Assembly: GCA_963775235.1 (NCBI GenBank)
Contig: CAVZHY010000005.1
Span: 496,001 to 560,000 of the forward strand
Source of the DNA: JBBDMC01 sp963775235
GTDB taxonomy: Bacteria; Pseudomonadota; Alphaproteobacteria; Rhizobiales; Kaistiaceae
DNA: 64,000 nucleotides
Reading direction: 5' to 3'
How positions within the stretch are numbered: position 1 is the stretch's first letter; each line of letters opens with the position of its first letter. This document shows, in pieces, positions 18,841 through 27,394 of this stretch. The position numbers and the translations under genes were made by a program. The notes beneath the pieces are model-generated. The model was not told the DNA's origin. It made no database searches and worked only from the letters and a program-made list of their open reading frames with translations.

Positions 18841-20352
18841 CTACGTCGCCCCGCTCAGCACATCGCGGTAGCGCTCGCGCAGCACGTTCTTCTGCACCTT
18901 GCCCATTGCGTTGCGCGGTAGTTCGTCGATCATCACGACCCGTTTCGGCCGTTTGAAACCGGCAAGGCGACCGTCGAGGGCTGCCAGGATTGCGGCCTCG
19001 CTCGTCGCGGCAGGCGCGCTTGTCACGACGACCGCGACGACGCCCTCGCCAAGGTCGGCGTGCGGTGTTCCGATCACGGCCAACTCGACCACGCCGGGCA
19101 ATGCGTCGATCTCGGCCTCGACCTCCTTCGGATAGACGTTGACGCCGCCCGAGATCACCAGGTCCTTGGCGCGGCCGACGATCGAGACGTAGCCGCGCCC
19201 GTCGATCATGCCGATATCGCCGGTGATGAAGTAACCGTCGGAGCGGAATTCGGCGGCCGTCTTGTCCGGCATCCGCCAGTAGCCCTTGAAGACGTTCGGC
19301 CCCCTGACCTCGATCATCCCGGCTTTGCCGTCCGGCAGCGTGGCACCGGTTTCCGGGTCGGTGATCCTGAGGTGAACGCCGGGGAGGGGAAAGCCCACCG
19401 TCCCGGCCACCCGGTCGCCGTCGTAGGGGTTGGAGGTGTTCATCGAGGTCTCGGTCATGCCGTAGCGCTCGAGGATGGCCTGGCCCGTCCGCTCGGCGAA
19501 GGCGCGATGGGTCTCCGCGAGCAGCGGCGCCGATCCGGAGGTGAAGAGGCGCATCCCCGCGACCGCTTCGCGGGTGAGACCGGGATGCTTGAGCAGGCGG
19601 GTGTAGTAGGTAGGAACGCCCATCAGCACCGTCGCCCGCGCCATCGCCTTCAGGATCGCGTCTGCATCGAACTTCGGCAGGAACACCAGCGAGGCGCCGG
19701 CGAACATAACGGTGTTGGTGGCGACGAACAGGCCGTGGGTGTGGTTGAGCGGCAGGGCGTGGATGAGAACGTCGTCGCCGGTGAAGCGCCAGGCGTCGAC
19801 CAGCGCCAGTGCGTTCGACGCGAGATTGTCGTGGGTCAGCATGGCGCCCTTGGAACGCCCGGTGGTTCCGGAGGTGTAGAGGAGGGCGGCGAGGTCGTCG
19901 TCGCCGCGTTCGGCGATGGCGAAGGCGCCCGGCGCGCCGGTGGCCCATTCCATCAGGCTGCCCTTGCCGGATCGGTCCAGCGTCTCCACCGCGGCGCCGG
20001 CGGCTATGGCGGTTGCGGCCTCGCGCACGGCGGGCGTGCAGACGATCAGTTTCGGCTCGGCGTCGGCGACGAAGTAGGCGAGCTCGTTCGCGGTGAAAGC
20101 CATGTCGAGGGGCAGGTAGACCGCGCCGGCGCGCAGGCACGCGAGGTAGAGCGCCAACGCCTCCGGTGTCTTGTCCACCTGCGCCACCACGCGGTCGCCG
20201 ACGCGGACGCCGCAGGCGGCGAGCGCGTTGGCGATCTGGCCCGACAACGCGAACGCGTCCCCATAGGAAAGGCGGCGACCGTCCATCGTTTCTAGGAACG
20301 GAGCGGCCGGGTCGGCGACCGCTTCGATGCGGGCAAGGAGGTTCTGGTTCAT
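18841..20352 (-). CDS. matB: malonyl-CoA synthetase
   Basis: A 503-residue AMP-forming acyl-CoA synthetase, the usual MatB length. Core motifs are LLYTSGTTGRSKGAMLTH (residue ~160), ERYGMTETSMN, YFITGDIGMID, GRAKDLVISGG and the C-terminal catalytic Lys in NAMGKVQK. RYGMTETSMN with MNTSNPYDG matches malonyl- and methylmalonyl-CoA synthetases more than acetyl-CoA ones. It would turn free malonate into malonyl-CoA. The ATG at 20352 gives the family N-terminus MNQNLLARI. It lies 25 bp after a FAD monooxygenase gene in one transcription unit. Confidence 0.9.
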   Translation of the reverse strand: MNQNLLARIEAVADPAAPFLETMDGRRLSYGDAFALSGQIANALAACGVRVGDRVVAQVDKTPEALALYLACLRAGAVYLPLDMAFTANELAYFVADAEPKLIVCTPAVREAATAIAAGAAVETLDRSGKGSLMEWATGAPGAFAIAERGDDDLAALLYTSGTTGRSKGAMLTHDNLASNALALVDAWRFTGDDVLIHALPLNHTHGLFVATNTVMFAGASLVFLPKFDADAILKAMARATVLMGVPTYYTRLLKHPGLTREAVAGMRLFTSGSAPLLAETHRAFAERTGQAILERYGMTETSMNTSNPYDGDRVAGTVGFPLPGVHLRITDPETGATLPDGKAGMIEVRGPNVFKGYWRMPDKTAAEFRSDGYFITGDIGMIDGRGYVSIVGRAKDLVISGGVNVYPKEVEAEIDALPGVVELAVIGTPHADLGEGVVAVVVTSAPAATSEAAILAALDGRLAGFKRPKRVVMIDELPRNAMGKVQKNVLRERYRDVLSGAT

Positions 20353-20377
20353 ACCGTCATCCGCGCGGGGCGGCACA

Positions 20378-21601
20378 CTACGCCGGTGCGTCCGGCGCGG
20401 GCAATGGCACGCGGCCGGCCTTCTCTGCCCGCCAGCGATAGATCCAGTCGTTCCGGCTTAGCACCAGCCGCGCGCCGCCGAGACGAAGGGCGGTGTTGCG
20501 GGCGAGCGCCCTGGCGCCGGCGAAGTGGTAGACATCGCCGGTCCGCCGGCTCGCCGCGCCCACCTCGACCACGCGGGCGCGCCGCGCCTCCGCGTAGGTG
20601 CGGAGCGTCATTGGCAGGTCCGCGGCGCCGTCGAGCGCATCGGCGAGCACGGCCGCGTCCTCGATGGCCATGGCAGCACCCTGCGCCAGGAACGGACTGA
20701 TCGCGTGGGCGGCATCGCCGATGAGCGCCACCCGGCCCGCAACCCACGGCGCGGTCGGATCAAGTTCAAGCAGTGCGAACTTCTGCCACGAGGTCGCCGT
20801 CGCCAGCAGCCCACGGACGGCAGCCGACCAGCCGGAGAACCGGCGTGCGAGGTCGGCAGCGTCCCCCGGCGCGCTCCAGCCGCGCTTGTTCCAGGACCCT
20901 TCGACGATCGCCACAAGGTTGACGGCAGCACCCCGGGCCACCGGATAGTGGACGAGATGGGCGTCCGGCCCGAGCCAGAGGCCGACATGGTTGGGCGCGA
21001 CCAGGTCACGCGCGACGTCGGCGGGGATGATGGCCCTCCAGGCGGTGCGGCCGGTCGTGGCCGGCCGTGCGCTTGCGGCGATCGTTTCCCTCAGCGTCGA
21101 CCACACGCCGTCAGCGCCGATCAGCGCTGCCGCCGGGAGGAGTTCGGCGCCACGCCCGATCTTGTGGGTCCGCACCAGCAGGCCGTCCGCCTCTGCGGCG
21201 TATCCTTCCACCGTCGTCCCAAGGTCGACGCGGATGCCGGCGCGCACGGCCGCCGCGGCGAGGATCGACTGCAGGTCGGCGCGGTGGATGACGCGGTAGG
21301 GGAAACCGTATCGTTTGCGGAACTCGGGCGTCGCGATGGCGACGATCAGCCGCCCGGTCGGTCCGTCATGGACGTCGATTGCCGCCGGCTCGGTCGCTGC
21401 TGCTGCAATCGTGGTGTCGAGCCCGAGGTCCGCGAGCACACGGCCGGCGTTGGGTGCGATCTGGATGCCCGCGCCGATGTCGCTGAGACTCTCGACCCGT
21501 TCGGCGACGACCACGGGGAATCCGCGGGCGCTGAGCGCCAGCGCCGCCGTCAGCCCTGCGATGCCGGCGCCGGCGATGACCAGCGTCTGCTTTTCGCCCA
21601 C
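20378..21601 (-). CDS. FAD-dependent monooxygenase (salicylate hydroxylase-like)
   Basis: A 407-residue class A flavoprotein hydroxylase. The N-terminal Rossmann motif is VIAGAGIAGLTAAL; the DG motif is LIGADGVWSTLR and the GD motif VALIGDAAHAISPFLAQGAA. These enzymes use NAD(P)H and O2 to hydroxylate aromatic substrates; the substrate here is not evident. It lies between the zf-CHCC gene (18-bp gap) and matB (25-bp gap), so the three are probably one operon. A combined role for MatB and the hydroxylase is possible but only a guess. Confidence 0.92.
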   Translation of the reverse strand: MGEKQTLVIAGAGIAGLTAALALSARGFPVVVAERVESLSDIGAGIQIAPNAGRVLADLGLDTTIAAAATEPAAIDVHDGPTGRLIVAIATPEFRKRYGFPYRVIHRADLQSILAAAAVRAGIRVDLGTTVEGYAAEADGLLVRTHKIGRGAELLPAAALIGADGVWSTLRETIAASARPATTGRTAWRAIIPADVARDLVAPNHVGLWLGPDAHLVHYPVARGAAVNLVAIVEGSWNKRGWSAPGDAADLARRFSGWSAAVRGLLATATSWQKFALLELDPTAPWVAGRVALIGDAAHAISPFLAQGAAMAIEDAAVLADALDGAADLPMTLRTYAEARRARVVEVGAASRRTGDVYHFAGARALARNTALRLGGARLVLSRNDWIYRWRAEKAGRVPLPAPDAPA

Positions 21602-21619
21602 GGCAAAAGGCCCCGGCGG

Positions 21620-21865
21620 TCAGCGCACGAGCTGGCCGACGAGATGGCCGGGCGGATCGGTGTCGGTCGGACCGAGGTCGGCGCGGTAGCGGAAGAGCGT
21701 CGAGCAGTACGGGCAGACGATTTCCTCGTCGTCGCCCATGTCGAGGAAGACGCGAGGATGGTCGTGGGGGGGCGAGGCGCCTTCGCACATGAACTCGCGG
21801 GCGCCGATGTCCACGCGTCGGTCGCCGGCGTCGTTCTGAAAATGGGGTACCGGAGTCTCAGCCAT
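21620..21865 (-). CDS. zinc-finger CHCC protein (NDUFS6-like)
   Basis: An 81-residue protein with the zf-CHCC motif: one Cys in EFMCEGA, a following HDHPRVFLDM, and EIVCPYCSTLFRY. It resembles the C-terminal domain of the complex I accessory subunit NDUFS6, which is found as a small separate protein in alphaproteobacteria. The ATG at 21865 was chosen to give MAETPVPHFQND, the normal start. First gene of the three-gene unit with the monooxygenase and matB. Confidence 0.88.
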   Translation of the reverse strand: MAETPVPHFQNDAGDRRVDIGAREFMCEGASPPHDHPRVFLDMGDDEEIVCPYCSTLFRYRADLGPTDTDPPGHLVGQLVR

Positions 21866-21983
21866 GTGCAGCACGTCTCTGGTGGCGTTGCGGAGGCGGA
21901 GAATAGCGACATTGGCCACGCGATGCACCCGACCCTGGCGCAAATCCGAACCAGCGCCGCGTCCAACGGCGGTTCCGACTGAA

Positions 21984-22580
21984 CTAACCGCTCCGAAGGG
22001 GACCGGCCGGGCGGTATGTGTTGAGGAGGACGCCGCTCGGCGTGCTTCCCGTCTCGACCAGAGTGAGGGCATGGGCCGGTACGCCGTTTGCGAACAGCCG
22101 CTTGCCTTCGCCGAGCACCACCGGAAAGACCCACATGCGATGCTCGTCGACCAGCCCGGCGCCGATCAGCGTCTGCAGCAATTGGCCGCTGCCCCAGACG
22201 TGCAACGCCGGCCCGTCCGATGTCTTCAGGCGAGCGACCTCCGCGACCACGTCGCCGCCGATACGCTGCGATTCTTTCCAGTCGAGACGGTCGAGGCTGC
22301 GCGTGACGACATATTTCCTCGCCTTGTTGAACGCCTTGGCGATCGGGTTGTCGCCCTGCTTCGGCCAGTAGGCGGCGAAGATGTCGTAGGTCCGGCGTCC
22401 CAGCAGCATGTCGAATTCACCGGACATGATCTCGCCGATGACCCGGTTCGCGGCGTCGTCCACGAAGGGCATGGCCCAGCCGCCGTGGGTGAACCCGTCG
22501 CTCGGATCCTCCTCGGGTCCGCCGGGACCCTGCATGACGCCGTCGAGAGTGACTTGCGTGATTGCGATGATGCTTCTCAT
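21984..22580 (-). CDS. dihydrofolate reductase family protein (RibD C-terminal domain)
   Basis: A 198-residue protein starting MRSIIAITQVTLDGVMQGPG, the pattern of the RibD_C/DHFR-like superfamily. Other family marks are FDMLLGRRTYDIFAAYWP, VVTRSLDRLDW and LHVWGSGQLLQTLI, then VFPVVLGEGKRLF. Such stand-alone proteins are probably NAD(P)H-dependent reductases; their substrate is usually not folate. Single gene on the minus strand with a short gap to the zf-CHCC gene (118 bp). Confidence 0.9.
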   Translation of the reverse strand: MRSIIAITQVTLDGVMQGPGGPEEDPSDGFTHGGWAMPFVDDAANRVIGEIMSGEFDMLLGRRTYDIFAAYWPKQGDNPIAKAFNKARKYVVTRSLDRLDWKESQRIGGDVVAEVARLKTSDGPALHVWGSGQLLQTLIGAGLVDEHRMWVFPVVLGEGKRLFANGVPAHALTLVETGSTPSGVLLNTYRPAGPLRSG

Positions 22581-22648
22581 GGGTTTCTCTCACCGGATCA
22601 GCACAGGCAGGTCGCGGCGTCGCCCGAGAACCAGGCGCGCAAACGAGA

Positions 22649-22674
22649 GATCGGGCGGCATGGGCCGCCCGATC
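22649..22674 (-). terminator. hairpin after the NHL-repeat gene
   Basis: A perfect 11-bp inverted repeat, GATCGGGCGGC (22649-22659) and GCCGCCCGATC (22664-22674), 38 bases after the NHL-protein stop on the minus strand. There is no clear T run, so it may be a weak terminator or an mRNA-stabilising hairpin. Confidence 0.4.
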
Positions 22675-22711
22675 CTGACTGTCACGGGATCGTCACTGCG
22701 ACACGCGTTGC

Positions 22712-23947
22712 TCATCCCCTGGATGCGGGGGCACTCGCCGCTGGCTTTGCCGGATCGACCGCCGCGTGGGCTTGGTCGGGATGGAGCGTCAGCTTTTGCA
22801 CCCGCCAGTTGAGGATCTCGGCGACGAACAGGGTGTTCTCCTCCGGGCATGCGATCTGGTGCGCCCAGCCGAACTGTCCGGGAAGCTTGCCCGATTTGCC
22901 GAGCACGCCCACGACCGTTCCATCGAGCGTGAGCTTGTAGATGCGGCCGGGGTAGGCATCGGCGGTGTACAGGTACTGCACGCCCTGCGGGTTCGGCGGC
23001 GTGATGCACACCGCCCACGGAGCGCCCTCCGCCATCGTCAGGCCCGAACCGTAGTTGATGCCCTGGGGCGTCAGCGGTGCCTTTGCGCTGTACGCGTTCA
23101 CCGACGACGCATAATCAAACGCGACGTCGACCGTGATCTGGCGCAGGAACTTGCCGGTGTGGTCAAACACCTGGATGCGTCGGTTGGCGCGGTCGGCGAC
23201 GTAGAGGTTGCCGTCCTTGTCCGAGTCGATCCCGTGCGGCGTGTTGAACTCGCCCGGGCCGGTGCCGCGCGTGCCGAACGACCCCTTCCAGACGCCGTTC
23301 TTGTCATACATCGCCACGCGCGAGTTGATGTAGCCGTCACTGATGAAGATGTTGCCTTCCGGGTCCCACGTCACGTCCGTCGGCTGGCGGAACTGCTGAT
23401 CCACCGGCGGTAGCGGCGGATTGGGATGCTTGTCCGGCCCGGCGCCTTCGTCCGAGGCTTCCTTCTTGCGGCCGAAGACCTTGGTCACGCGGCCGTCCGG
23501 ATTGAACTCGATGATCATGTCCGAGCCCTTGTCGACGGCCCAGATGTTGTCGTCGGCGTCGATCCGTATGTCGTGGGCAAACGACCACGCATAGAGGTTG
23601 TGGCCGATTTCCCGCAGGTACTGGCCGTTCTGGTCGAACTCGAGGATCTGGGCCGCGGTTGCCGCATACGCCGGGCCCGTGGAGTTGCCCCGGTTGAAGA
23701 CGAAGATGTGGCCCTTCGAGTTTACCGCGACGCCCGAGGTCTCGCCAAAATAGAGGTCCGGCGGCAGCTTGAAGAAGTTCGCGTCGGCGTCATAGGGGAT
23801 TTCGGGCGCCGTGTTGGTTGGTATCGGCAGGATGTACTGTTTGGGCCCGTTCGCCGCCGGGGCCTCCTCGTTTGCCTGTGCGAATGCGGACGTTGCGAGC
23901 GCAACGGATGCCGCGAGCACGCACAATCCCGTCAGTGTCCTCTTCAT
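22712..23947 (-). CDS. exported NHL-repeat beta-propeller protein (PAL-like)
   Basis: A 411-residue protein with a signal peptide (MKRTLTGLCVLAASVALATS, AFA site). The mature part is a six-bladed NHL propeller resembling peptidyl-alpha-hydroxyglycine amidating lyase: ETSGVAVNSKGHIFVFNRG, AHDIRIDADDNIWAVDKGS, QPTDVTWDPEGNIFISDGY, TPHGIDSDKDGNLYVADRANRRIQV and AHQIACPEENTLFVAEI. The His/Asp-bearing blade starts (AHD, PHG, AHQ) are typical of this lyase-like group. The C-terminus is Ala/Pro-rich. It is downstream of the HiPIP gene on the same strand. Confidence 0.88.
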   Translation of the reverse strand: MKRTLTGLCVLAASVALATSAFAQANEEAPAANGPKQYILPIPTNTAPEIPYDADANFFKLPPDLYFGETSGVAVNSKGHIFVFNRGNSTGPAYAATAAQILEFDQNGQYLREIGHNLYAWSFAHDIRIDADDNIWAVDKGSDMIIEFNPDGRVTKVFGRKKEASDEGAGPDKHPNPPLPPVDQQFRQPTDVTWDPEGNIFISDGYINSRVAMYDKNGVWKGSFGTRGTGPGEFNTPHGIDSDKDGNLYVADRANRRIQVFDHTGKFLRQITVDVAFDYASSVNAYSAKAPLTPQGINYGSGLTMAEGAPWAVCITPPNPQGVQYLYTADAYPGRIYKLTLDGTVVGVLGKSGKLPGQFGWAHQIACPEENTLFVAEILNWRVQKLTLHPDQAHAAVDPAKPAASAPASRG

Positions 23948-24198
23948 TGAGCGTTCCTCCTGATTTGTGGCCCCCCGCGCCCCCCCGCATCGATTACGCG
24001 CCATCGTCCGGCGGGAACCTCCAACAGATCGTGCGCGCAAGAAATAAGGCATGCAAGCCCCGCGTGCAGGGAGACACGGGTCTCCCCGGGGGCAATTGCC
24101 TACGTCAATGAAGGCCCGAGACCGGTCGGTCCCGGCCGGCCGGTATCACCACAAGAGTTCGTGCGGTATGATTGCCGCACGCGACCGCTTCGGATTGT

Positions 24199-24471
24199 TC
24201 ACCCGCTGCCGTGGGCGTTGAACAACTTGCACCAACCGTTCGGGCTGATTGTCCCGTCGACCAATTGGCAACCGCCCGGCGGCTGGAAGTAGGCGCAAAG
24301 GGAGCATTTCTCCAATTCGTGAGGCGTGTCCTGGTAGGATGCCTCGGTCTTGCTGATCTTCGACTGGGCGCGGGCTGATCGCGCCGCCGCCGAGGCGGCG
24401 ATGCCACCCAGCGCGACGGCCAGTACTCGGCGACGTGAAATTTCCCGCGTTGAAACGACCGGCGTCTTCAT
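24199..24471 (-). CDS. high-potential iron-sulfur protein (HiPIP)
   Basis: A 90-residue protein with a Tat signal (SRRRVLAVALGG) for export after cofactor insertion. The mature part has the HiPIP four-Cys pattern: CSLCAYFQ, PPGGCQLVDG and GWCKLFNAH. HiPIPs carry a 4Fe-4S cluster and shuttle electrons in the periplasm. The start at 24471 puts the twin Arg at the correct place; the frame extends further up. It lies 109 bp below the DUF1344 gene and 251 bp before the NHL-repeat gene, all on the minus strand. Confidence 0.93.
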   Translation of the reverse strand: MKTPVVSTREISRRRVLAVALGGIAASAAARSARAQSKISKTEASYQDTPHELEKCSLCAYFQPPGGCQLVDGTISPNGWCKLFNAHGSG

Positions 24472-24580
24472 ATCTGCGGTCTCCTCAAGACATTTTGCGC
24501 CCCCGATGTCGAGGGCGCGCCACATGACAAGCAGTTGCCGACCGCGCGGAGGGCGCGGCCGGTACTCTCCCGTACCGGCG

Positions 24581-24844
24581 TCAGCCGGCCGGCTTCACCG
24601 AAGTCGCCACGGGCTGGCTTTGGTCGCCGCCCTTGGAGTACTCGATCGTTACGCTTTCCCCGAGTTTCAGCGAGGCGGTGGTCATGCCTTGCGGCAAAAT
24701 GTAGGTGTTTCCGTCGTAGAGGGTCACCGAGTTGGCCGCATCGTCCATGCTCTGGATCGTACCGGTCGCCTCGTCCGCCCACGCGGCCAGCGACGACGCG
24801 GTCAAAAGAGCAACCGCGGTCGCAGCGATTTTCAACGTGTTCAT
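24581..24844 (-). CDS. DUF1344 exported protein
   Basis: An 87-residue protein with a signal peptide (NTLKIAATAVALLTASSLAA) and a compact beta domain (GTIQSMDDAANSVTLYDGNT, YILPQGM, LKLGESVTIEYSKG) of the DUF1344 type, common in Rhizobiales. The fold resembles small OB-like or YgdR-like periplasmic domains; function unknown. The ATG at 24844 follows AAGGAGAC. It is the first of three exported proteins on this strand and may form a transcription unit with the HiPIP gene. Confidence 0.85.
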   Translation of the reverse strand: MNTLKIAATAVALLTASSLAAWADEATGTIQSMDDAANSVTLYDGNTYILPQGMTTASLKLGESVTIEYSKGGDQSQPVATSVKPAG

Positions 24845-25266
24845 GTCCAGTCTCCTTGTTCTGGTCCGCGACACTGCCTCACCAGCATGGGTCAACTCGC
24901 AGCCGATCCCTGATGCGACTGGCTTCCGTCCGGGCGCAGCAGCCGGACGACGCGACGACAGCCGCTGGCGCCGTCAGGACGAGAACCCCGACGGCCACGC
25001 CACGGCCGCAGCACTGTGCGGGGCCGGTTCAGATTGAAAGCAGGTAGTCGGCATTGGTGACTGGTTTCAGAGCGATGTCGCCAGACGCCAGTGAAAGTGA
25101 CCGAGGCCACGAACGGTTCCCGCGGCATCTCGGCGCACACTAGCGGTTGTGTGCAAGTCACTCAGCCACCCGAGCTGATCCCGGCGCCTTCCGGCCATGA
25201 CCCATTCCTGACCTCGAAGTGCGCCAGGCGGCCGTGTAACAATAGTCCGACGGCAGGGAGACGCGC
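24845..25266. other. intergenic gap, divergent promoters
   Basis: No credible coding frame, repeat or structured RNA is visible. It separates the minus-strand DUF1344 gene from the plus-strand NTF2-like gene and should contain both promoters. Confidence 0.4.
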
Positions 25267-25638
25267 ATGGACATTCGTCTGGCACTCAAGGACTTGTGTG
25301 ACGCCTTCAACGCGCACGACCTTGATCGCATCATGGCGTTCTTTTCCGAGGACTGTGTCCTGGAGATGCCGAGGGGAGACAAGCCGTGGGGGTCTCGTTT
25401 CGAGGGCAAGGCGGAGGCGCGACGGGCACTGGCGGGCCGCTTTGAAGGCCTGCCCGACGTCCACTATGGCAACGATCAGCATTTTGTGGATGCGGCCGCC
25501 GAGACCGGAATCTCGAAATGGACACTGACCGGCACGACCCCCGACGGGATCAGAAAGGAGGTCCGGGGGTGTGACTTCTATACGTTTCGAGACGGCAAGG
25601 TGATCGGCAAGGATTCATACTGGAAAATCGTGGAGTGA
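25267..25638 (+). CDS. nuclear transport factor 2-like (SnoaL-type) protein
   Basis: A 123-residue cone-shaped alpha+beta barrel protein. LCDAFNAHDLDRIMAFFSED is the classic N-terminal helix of SnoaL-like proteins; FEGKAEARRALAGRFEGLPD and GCDFYTFRDGKVIGKDSYW complete the fold. Members may be isomerases, hydrolases or ligand carriers. The ATG at 25267 has GGCAGGGAGACGCG ahead of it. Its last 19 bases are repeated at 26984-27002 (see the direct repeat). Confidence 0.85.
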   Translation: MDIRLALKDLCDAFNAHDLDRIMAFFSEDCVLEMPRGDKPWGSRFEGKAEARRALAGRFEGLPDVHYGNDQHFVDAAAETGISKWTLTGTTPDGIRKEVRGCDFYTFRDGKVIGKDSYWKIVE

Positions 25639-25639
25639 G
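25621..25639 (+). repeat. 19-bp direct repeat, left copy
   Basis: TGGAAAATCGTGGAGTGAG, covering the last codons and stop of the NTF2-like gene. An exact second copy lies at 26984-27002, 1363 bases downstream and in the same orientation. Confidence 0.85.
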
Positions 25640-26381
25640 AGTCCGTAACAGGGCGCCTCTGCAGCCAAGTTTGCCTACATTTGATCCCGGCCGCGCAGCC
25701 TTGATGTCCGGTGTTCGACAGCAATCGGGCCGCGACTGTCTGCCTTGGGTCAAATCCGGACGTCGCTGAGGCGAAAGCACGAGTTTCGTGTCCGTCCTTG
25801 TTGGGAACGACTTGCTCCGCGGATGTGATCGTTCCAGGCCATGATCGCGTCGCCGACCTGAAGTCGGGTTGACGTGAAACCCAATTTGGGTAGTGTGTCA
25901 ATTTGACGCTGCGTTGTGGGCCCATTTCGTGCCGTGCGACGGCGGAACAGGTGGGATGGCATTCGGCTGAGTGGGGCGCGATGACGCTTGGCCGTAAAAA
26001 AATAATAGGCTGGACCATTTCGCTTCGATCATATCCGCCGCCACTGGGGCGAAAGAGCGGTTCCTCCGAGTGGGGAAGTGCGTCTGGCAGTATTTTGACG
26101 GTGAAGGTGGCCAAAGGTTAGTTGTCTTTGAGACAAGCCTCTTCGACGAACCGGACGCGACGGAAACACTATCATTGTGATGGTTGGCGGGGCGGACGGC
26201 TCAGCGTGGCGAAGCGAGCGTGACGATGGATTACTAGTCGCCGTTGAGTATCTCGTGTTCGGAAGAAACTTCGCGGGGGCGCGAACCATGCCGCACCGAT
26301 GTGGTACGGCACTAGGATTACCACTGGCGACAGCCTTCCGCTGTTTTCCGAGCCAAATATTGGTTTGCGGGAGGTTCCAAG
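25640..26381. other. 742-bp stretch without a supportable gene
   Basis: The open frames here are short and their predicted proteins look random. Base composition is more even than in the flanks (A/T-rich patches such as the A7 run near 25996). With the direct repeat around it, this looks like decayed or imported DNA. Confidence 0.45.
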
Positions 26382-26922
26382 ATGAGAACGATCAAAGTTT
26401 CTGTTGATGTCTTTGCGCTGCTTTGGTCTCATCGACTGGACGGTGAAAAGTCAGAAGATCAGATTCTTTTCCGCATTCTGCAAGAGGCGCGCCCTGGCCA
26501 AGTGCAGGCGCAGAACAGCGCTGTGAATCTCGCTGCTGCGAATGCAAACAGTCCGCGAGAACAAACGCGAAAACGAGGCAGGCGATTTTAGGACTGAAGG
26601 GCGGGAACTCCGTCATGCGTATTGGTGGCAAGTGGTCGAACAAGCGCTAACCAATCTTGGGCAACCCTCGCGGATCGACTCTATCTGCGAGGAAGTCAGG
26701 GCGATTTGTCCTGCTGTAGACAAAAGGATACCTCGCGAGTTCGAGGCCACGGTGCGTGCAACTCTGGGAGACAATTCCAACGACTTAGACAAGTACAGGG
26801 GCGTGCGGGACATCTTTAGCCAGCCGTATGGAAAGCACACGGCCGTTTGGGCCTTGAGGCGGTGGCGCGAGAACCGGTCGGCAGATGGCGTTGAAGCTTC
26901 GACGTGGCGGGCTTCCACGTGA
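26382..26922 (+). CDS. small RHH plus winged-helix protein, probable frameshift
   Basis: Two overlapping frames look like halves of one protein. The first (26382-26591; GGGAGG 7 bases upstream) begins MRTIKVSVDVFALLWSHR, then SEDQILFRILQE, a ribbon-helix-helix-like N-terminus. The second (from 26542) gives AYWWQVVEQALTNLGQPSRI, SICEEVRAICPAV, REFEATVRATLGDNS and a final KHTAVWALR, a winged-helix module often fused to restriction or nuclease proteins. The pieces would join near 26545-26560 by dropping one base, giving about 180 residues (541 bp, one over a multiple of three). It is probably a DNA-binding regulator. They could also be two overlapping genes. Confidence 0.55.
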
Positions 26923-26983
26923 TGCGGCGTTGCGCCGGATCTGGCGGGCCGGCAGTCACGGAATGCGCGTTTGATCGGCGCCC

Positions 26984-27002
26984 TGGAAAATCGTGGAGTG
27001 AG
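26984..27002 (+). repeat. 19-bp direct repeat, right copy
   Basis: Identical to 25621-25639, here preceded by TTTGATCGGC; the left copy has TGATCGGC slightly further upstream. This suggests a remnant of a second NTF2-like gene end. Confidence 0.8.
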
Positions 27003-27039
27003 TTCAGCGGCGGGACGCCCCTGATGGATTCTGGTCGCG

Positions 27040-27285
27040 GACAATGGCGGCGTCGGCCGGCGGTATTGCGCGGAGCCGGGCCGCTGGCTCGACCGGCTCG
27101 ATGGCAATGTCTACGGCGTCTATCTGGTTCATTGGTTCGTAGTGATCGCACTCCAGATGGCGATCCTCGCCATGCCGTTGCCCGCGCTGGTGAAGTTTGC
27201 GTTGGTGACTGCGGCCAGCCTTGTGATCTGCTACTCGCTTGTTGCTGCCCTGAGGCAGATACAGTTGGTTAGGGCGGTGATATGA
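27040..27285 (+). pseudogene. C-terminal remnant of an acyltransferase 3 family protein
   Basis: One frame encodes RWLDRLDGNVYGVYLVHW, then hydrophobic segments (FVVIALQMAILAMPLPA and TAASLVICYSLVAALRQI) and the stop at 27283. YGVYLVHW followed by two membrane helices is the typical end of OafA/acyltransferase-3 membrane proteins that O-acetylate cell-surface sugars. Everything before about residue 300 of such a protein is missing, so it is a relic. Confidence 0.65.
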
Positions 27286-27394
27286 GAGCAGAACCAGGCT
27301 TAAGGCTGAGGCCGAATGCAGGCCGCAAACACCGGACGACAGCTTCTGACCGCATGCGGACGTTGTCGAGCAGACCAGTTTGTCGAGGTCTTTT

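Noticed and set aside
18590..20140. 516-codon open frame on the same strand as matB
   Set aside because: It is matB in another frame; its translation is Arg-rich with no motifs.
25578..26114. 178-codon open frame on the minus strand in the gene-poor patch
   Set aside because: Overlaps the NTF2-like gene end, lacks a ribosome-binding site and shows no recognisable motif.
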